Assembly: GCA_001566745.1 (NCBI GenBank) | Contig: KQ964583.1 | Span: forward strand, 18,999-71,694 | From: Conidiobolus coronatus NRRL 28638 | Lineage: Eukaryota > Entomophthoromycota > Entomophthoromycetes > Entomophthorales > Conidiobolaceae | Reading direction: 5' to 3' | DNA: 52,696 nt | Part shown: piece by piece, positions 47,283 through 52,696 of the stretch | How the letters are laid out: each line of letters starts with the position of its first letter | How positions within the stretch are numbered: position 1 is the first letter of the stretch | Notes under the pieces: generated by a model | What the model was told of the DNA's origin: nothing | The model's input: the letters and a program-made list of their open reading frames with translations, nothing else | The model's database searches: none | Made by a program: the position numbers and the translations under genes

Positions 47283-49641
47283 GTATACAATTAGCTATTT
47301 AAGATTGTTTGGCTCATTATAGTAACTTCACTTGCATTTTGAATACCAAAATCGAGCCAATTATATTAAATATTTTTTAATAAAAGAATAAAAATAAGAT
47401 CCATAGCTTTTTCAATCAATATTATTTAGATTGCTTTATTAAAACTGTAAATGAACTTGAAATTCAAAATCATAAATTTTATCTTGAATCATATATCCTT
47501 TGTAATAAATTTGAAAATTTGAGAATAGCAAAATACAGAATATTTTAATAATACAGTATAATAAATTATCACATATCTAAAATTTAAATTTGTTCAACAT
47601 TATATTCTATTTAGAAAAAAATAAAAAAATCTGATTTAAAGAGAGTTTATCTTGTGGGAAATATTAATTGATAAAATTATATGAGGGATTACAGTTAAAC
47701 TATGAAATTTTGTTCAAAAATTTAATATAAATTTGCAATATTTTTGACTTTTATATATCATATATTCCAAACATTCACTATTATATTTTAAAGTAGATAG
47801 TACATTTATTAATAAGATATTTTCAATTTTTCCCGTTCAAATGAGCGCTATAAGCGCTATAACTTGCTTTATTAATATCAAAGTTTTTGAATAGCTGCAA
47901 ATTTGGCTAAAGTAGAATTATTAATATCAGCGATTCTGGTTAGCTTGACTCAAATTTGTATGAGTTTTGTTCAAAATTATAGTTTAATATAAGCGAATTA
48001 ATTGTTTAAATCATTATTAAAGAAATAAAGTTTATGATATCATATTATCATATGTAGTATCAACTTTAGTAAATAACAGCGAATTGCTAATATGCTTTAT
48101 AGTGAAAATCCATAATATCATTTATTTTTATCCTTTTAATAATTTTCAAAACAAATTTGGCATAAATTAACCAGAATTACACATGTATAAAGTGGAGAAA
48201 TAATGAATACTAATGCTAATGGATAAATTTATTTTTTTATATTAAACATTGGGTCGAGTTAATATAGTTAAAATTTTTTAAATTCTAAACACAATTGCTT
48301 TGTATTAATATGTATTTCAAGCATTGTTATGCTTATATATACTTTCAAATTCCAGAATATACTATTTTTTATCTTGAAAATATATATTTGCGAATTTGCT
48401 CAATAAATTGGCATATGATGATTAAGGAGGTTAATTATACATCTGAGTTTTTTATACAATATTAGCCTAATGCAAATTTAAGGGTGAGTATAGAGTTGAA
48501 ATATCTATATCCCCTCAACTCTTTTAAACATGTATAATATTAAAGTCTATGAATCGGAATATTGCAGGGAATATTGCCGATTTTATCAATTTACAGATAT
48601 ATTTTATATAAACAAGAAGAAAACGCTGTTTTTTAACAGCCATGTTATTAGGAAGGTTTATTTTTGTACAAATATATAGCAGATAATATACAATATATAT
48701 TAATCATATATTATATATATATTTTGAAATTTTGCAAATTAACAAAAATCGCATAAATATAAAAGATATAATTTATGCTGTTTTTTTAACTTAACTCATT
48801 TTGTATAATTTCAACCATCTAATCAACATATAGCTTTATAGAGTTAGTATAGTAAAAATATCTTTGATAATGTCTCATAGTCATTATTTAGATGTTATGT
48901 ATAGCAGCCTCATCTTAAGCCTCAAATTATATTATAAAAACAATTTACTTATTAAGTATTAATTGGTTATCACCTTATATCACAGTTACCAATTAATAGA
49001 ATAATAGCTGTGCCTTAAGATTTTAATTATAAAAGCAGAAACAAAGCTATGGGTAAATAGAACTATCTCGTTTTAAAAAGGAATATCATATGATTTTGAG
49101 TGTTTTCTTAAACTAAATATTTTTTACAAGTTTAGCTCAAAGAGAATAGTAGAACACTTAAACTTTTAGAAAACGATTTTTGGGCACCGTTTTTGAATAG
49201 TCTAGTTTAAAATATAGAATATTTTGAATGATTAAGACTATAGCTACTTGTGAAACTTATAATATTAAATATTTTGCCCAATAGCTCATTTAAATTACAA
49301 GGCGTGTTTTTATTTTTTATTCATGTTAATAAGTTACAAACGAAGAATATAATGTTACAAGCGATTAGCTATTTATCAGTGTGTAAAATGAGATAGGAAC
49401 TAGCAGATGGATATTTATGATTGGATAGATCAAAGTGCTAAACAATTAACCTGATAGGAGAATAATTAGTAAAATGATGTAAAATGGGAAATTTAAAAAA
49501 ATGGGGGACTGGATTTGAAAATATAATACATTTTTATTGAGATTAAAGAAAGGGTTCGGAAAATTTAGAATAAATAATGTATGGCGCAATCGTAAATACA
49601 AAACATAGTGGGAGGAGTGGATAGGTTGAAATGTGATTAGA
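47283..49641. other. AT-rich intergenic region with one MITE-like element
   Basis: About 2.4 kb between the convergent 3' ends of Cef1 and the choline/ethanolamine kinase. Just after the Cef1 stop, TTGGCTC and GAGCCAA (about 47310 and 47353) form a weak inverted pair. The element at 47930-48183 belongs to the shared MITE-like family. A small perfect hairpin GCTGTT-TTTT-AACAGC lies near 48626-48641. No coding frame is supported. Confidence 0.5.
47930..48183. repeat. MITE-like element, copy 2
   Basis: The left end reads GCGATTCTGGTTAGCTTGAC then TCAAATTTGTATGAG. The right end on the opposite strand reads GTGTAATTCTGGTTAATTTA then a CAAATTTG-containing segment. The terminal inverted repeat shares ATTCTGGTTA and the inner TCAAATTTG block with copies 1 and 3. 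The interior is about 170 nt and non-coding. Confidence 0.55.
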
Positions 49642-51068
49642 TTAATTCTGAGAAAAGAGCTCTTTAGCAGCAAGATTGAACATATGCAGTCTTTGTGTAC
49701 CATAAGCTAGGTAATCGAAATCAATGCTAGATTGAGAAGCTTGAATAACTCCCCATAATCCCCATTTTAAGTGAGATGTAAGTGTAAAAACCTTGATTTC
49801 GTGTAAAAGCTCATTCACTAAGTTGTTATAGTCTAAAGGTTCAAACTCGCCAGGTTGTTGGAACTGGGTAGAGAGATATGATTTGATAAAGTTGATCTGC
49901 TCTTCAGTGCTTGGGTATTCTTCAGGGTTTAATTTATGTGGAGAAGATGAGTGATAGTTTGCCATCCATTCACAGAAATGGTTTGCAATATCAAATCCTC
50001 TGTAGTTATAACCAGAGTATTCAAAGTCAACTACTACCAATTCATCAGACCCCTTCAATTTAAGGATATTACCATATTGTGCCTAAATAGGAATAAATTA
50101 TTAGATAGTTGAATAATGGAAAAATTCGCAAACTTACATCATTATGGCAAAATACTATTGGAGAGCATAAAGACTGAATAGTATTCTTGAGGAGGGGAAG
50201 AGATTTACGGATATGATCAAAGTCAACAGAATAGCAGTCAGCTGATTTAATGCACTTTGAAGCCTTGTAAGCTTCTTCAGCACTTGGGAGCCACTTGTCA
50301 ACGTTTTTCCAGATTTCAGGAATATTGTTTTTAGGAGCAGGATAAATATTAACAATATTATGGAGTTCGCACATGCGGCTAGCAATATGGCGAGAAGTAT
50401 CTGGGTCGCGGATCATGTCATGTGTCAAAGTGATAGAGTCATAGTATTGTTCAAATCTTCCATTTTTGAAAATTCCAAGAAGCTTTGGACCAACGTTACA
50501 AACAGATAATTTAGATAAGAGATTAATTTCTCTTTCTCTGTCGATAAATTGATCAACACCTTGACCATAAACTCGAAGCAACACTTTTCTAGTTAGGTTT
50601 TTATTGGTAATAGTTGTGTTTTCAACAATAAAAATAGAATTAGTAAGGGCTCCGCTAATTGAAGACAGTTGAATTTGATGTTCTTGAACTTTGCTCCATC
50701 CAGGAATTAATCTCTTAGCGATTGGTACTACTTGAGAAATGATCTCTGATTTAGTGGTGGAATGGCTATAATCAATGAGGTTAGTAGAGTATAATAGGTA
50801 ATATGGTATGAGGTACGTTATATAAATGTTAAGATTTTGTTCAGAAGGGATAGAGGGCTTTTTGAAAGAAGGAAATTTCTTGCGTTGGAATAAATGGGGA
50901 ACCATCTCTGGGCTGAATTGAGGAGCTATGATAAAGGTTAGATAAAAATACGTCAAATAAAAAATTAATCTTACATCTATCTACAGTACTAATATTCATT
51001 CTAAAGTTTAGATGTTTTGAGGCTTTATTTAAAAATTTGGTGGATAGATATACAAATGCTTTTTTCAT
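49642..51068 (-). CDS. Choline/ethanolamine kinase (Kennedy pathway)
   Basis: Four exons, 51068-50975, 50925-50817, 50765-50138 and 50082-49642, giving 423 residues. It phosphorylates choline or ethanolamine with ATP, the first step of phosphatidylcholine/ethanolamine synthesis. Seen: the substrate/nucleotide loop SGALTNSIFIVE, RKVLLRVYGQGVDQFIDRE with the predicted catalytic Lys region, and Brenner's motif FCHNDAQYGNIL (His275, Asp277, Asn282) formed exactly across the last splice junction. The metal-binding VVVDFEYSGYNYRGFDIANHF (Asp296) follows. The second intron (51 nt, 50816-50766) is a multiple of three without stop codons, so it could be read through. I infer splicing from its size, the CTAAC branch-like site and the TAG acceptor, and because retention would insert a hydrophobic YLIPYYLLYST segment not expected in the family. 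Choline versus ethanolamine preference cannot be told from sequence. Confidence 0.9.
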
Positions 51069-51129
51069 AGAAAAAATATAACAGAAAGAAAAAGGCGATA
51101 AATTTATACTAAATTTTGAGTGAAATAAT

Positions 51130-51214
51130 TTGCCATATCAAGGAATTCCCCACACTTGATAAAAAACGCTTGAAAAAGAGATATGGCAAGTTTTGATATG
51201 ATAGGTTGGGGAAT
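51130..51214. promoter_or_regulatory. Two interleaved inverted repeats in the kinase promoter
   Basis: TTGCCATATC (51130-51139) pairs with GATATGGCAA (51180-51189), and ATTCCCCA (51145-51152) pairs with TGGGGAAT (51207-51214). Both are perfect and overlap in position, starting about 60 nt upstream of the kinase ATG. An E-box-like CAGCTG lies at 51237-51242. They could be paired factor sites or an RNA structure in the 5' leader. Confidence 0.4.
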
Positions 51215-52030
51215 GGTGAAACCAAATAGAAATCACCAGCTGTACAATTTGATTGGACATGATGTAGTACATTAATTTAAAATTGTTTTGTGTCTCAATT
51301 ATTGAATTGCATTTGATTTTCACAGATTTGAATGTTTTCATTTTCAGATTTGTTCATGATTGTATCCAAATTTATCTAAATGACTTCATACTTAGGTAAT
51401 AATTTATAATGCAATGGTTCATAGACAAGTTTTACAGAGACCTTGCGATAACAAAATAAATGGTGTGGAAACAAACTAAATATTGCGTAGGCTCAGCTAC
51501 TAATTTTGGATTACTTTATGCTTCATCATAAAAAGAACGGAGCATAGATTTAATTAATATTTCACCACTATCTCTTTCTTATCATGGTCTATCTGTATTT
51601 GGAAAACAAAAGGGGTATGTGTTATGGAATACAGTGAATATTGTATATATTTATTTATATTTATTCAGCGTTAATAGCATTTATTATATAATCTTACATA
51701 TGCTTCTTTTCAATTAAACCGTTTGTGACGCAATATTATATCCATAATTTTATACTTGTTAAAAGCATTAAGGTTAATAGCAAGTTTTATATTAACTTTT
51801 AGTTTTTATAGTTATAAAAAACTGCAAATAATTTACATTATTAATTTCCACTTAAGTTTTTAGCTTTAGTTTGAGTAAACATATTAAAATATATTAAAAT
51901 ATATATGAACTAGTAAATTATGATAAGTTGCCTAATAAAACAAAATTTAAAACTCTGGTATACAATTAAATAATCGTTAAATCTGCCTTGTTAATATAGT
52001 ATTATATCAGTGAGAGCGATAATATTAATT

Positions 52031-52180
52031 GAGCAATTCTGGTTAAAATAAGGAAAATTAGTTATAAATTATTTATGATTTGTATGTGCTAAAATGTAGA
52101 AAACAACAACTTAGTTATATAAAAATTTTAATTTGAACTAAGCCCATACACAATTTGAGTCAAATTAACCAGAATCACTC
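52031..52180. repeat. MITE-like element, copy 3 (short)
   Basis: A 150-nt unit bounded by GAGCAATTCTGGTTAA (52031-52046) and TTAACCAGAATCACTC (52165-52180), which are inverted repeats with two mismatches. The right arm continues inward with the TTTGACTCAAATT and GGGCTTAGTTCAAA blocks found in copy 1. The flanks ATTAATT and ATTATTG are only weakly similar, so a target-site duplication is not established. Confidence 0.6.
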
Positions 52181-52696
52181 ATTATTGTAAGTGTCTGGAA
52201 TCCCGCTTACACTCTTAAACCTACAAACCAAGACTGCACAAGCATTTATATGATGATGTAGGGTCTTGGGACCAAGCAAATGTAAGATACCCAAGAGACT
52301 GGAAATAAGTAATACTGAGTACTACATTAGCAACTATAAAAACCTAGTTGCAACAACATAACTAACTTGGAACTATCCAACCTTTCAACATTAACACATA
52401 CATTTAATTAATATTTTTATTAATAAAGTACTATATAACCCCCACATATTGAATAGTCAACTAAACTTATACTTCCCACTTGACTTATCTAATAAGTATT
52501 CTATCAATATATTAAATTACTGAATATTAATTATATAATATTCCATATTATAATTTTATTATAAGAAAAGTTAATTTGGAATTTAAATAGTGTTTAATTT
52601 TTAATAAGAGTTATAAATTTATTTAATTAATAAATAAAATATCTATATAAAAATATAAATAAGTAATTCTAGTTAATTTAAGGAAATTTTATATTA

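Larger units (their letters stand above)
51069..52696. other. Intergenic region upstream of the kinase, with one MITE-like element
   Basis: About 1.6 kb to the window end. It contains the kinase promoter with interleaved inverted repeats (51130-51214) and the short MITE-like copy at 52031-52180. A somewhat less AT-rich stretch at about 52185-52390 shows no recognisable gene. Confidence 0.5.

Noticed and set aside
47832-47866. AGCGCTATAAGCGCTATA direct repeat
   Set aside because: Only two short units, with no further structure. Treated as chance in AT-rich DNA.
49446-49703. Minus-strand frame downstream of the kinase
   Set aside because: It overlaps the kinase 3' end in another frame and continues into low-complexity AT-rich DNA.
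1-52696. tRNA, rRNA, CRISPR array, prophage or operon-like system
   Set aside because: No tRNA-like T-loop and acceptor pairing, no rRNA-like sequence and no regularly spaced repeat array were seen. The spliced, eukaryotic gene content rules out a prokaryotic system.

Overview
This window is a gene-sparse to moderately dense stretch of a strongly AT-rich eukaryotic nuclear genome, almost certainly a fungus. The coding sequences read well with the standard code. They are interrupted by about 48 very short introns (about 45 to 78 nt, mostly 47 to 57 nt, GTa...TAG, often with a CTAAC/TTAAC-like branch site). Fungal markers are the Rmt2-type ankyrin/arginine methyltransferase, a Boi1/Boi2/Pob1-type SH3-SAM-PH protein, a Rua1/DUF4451 zinc-binding regulator and an FHA-forkhead factor. 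The base composition, compact introns and retention of dynactin Arp1 and THOC5 would suit an early-diverging lineage such as Entomophthorales (for example Conidiobolus). That placement is inference from memory of genome composition, not something the sequence proves.

Layout, left to right. Positions 865-9311 hold a mitochondrial branched-chain 2-oxoacid dehydrogenase E1-alpha, the condensin HEAT subunit Ycg1/CAP-G, Rmt2, and (convergent with Rmt2) the Obg-like ATPase Ola1. Positions 10946-18080 hold two minus-strand genes, the Boi-like polarity scaffold and the retromer subunit Vps35. Positions 19374-24269 hold two plus-strand genes, an uncharacterised LisH-CTLH-WD40 protein and the dynactin actin-related protein Arp1. 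Positions 24828-31122 hold three minus-strand genes: a short THOC5-like THO subunit, Rho-GDI, and an FHA-forkhead transcription factor. A 4-kb gene-free region follows, containing an assembly gap. Positions 35142-47282 hold three plus-strand genes: cohesin Scc3/STAG, a Rua1-like regulator, and the splicing factor Cef1/Cdc5. The last gene is a minus-strand choline/ethanolamine kinase (49642-51068). I reconstructed exon-intron structures by hand. Every multi-exon model closes in frame, and several match family length (Arp1 gives 376 aa, the same as human centractin).

The genes are mostly conserved housekeeping functions: chromosome structure (condensin, cohesin), endosome and microtubule transport (retromer, dynactin), Rho/polarity control (RhoGDI, Boi), mRNA processing (THO, Cef1) and metabolism. 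They do not form an operon-like system, and I found no convincing new multi-gene system. The more unusual items are: an in-frame mitochondrial-presequence-like extension on Ola1 with a better-context downstream start; a family of three short inverted-repeat elements (MITE-like) with a shared terminus; a separate foldback element beside RhoGDI; a gap flanked by a perfect 73-nt duplication that looks like an unmerged contig overlap; and several small splicing or promoter peculiarities.
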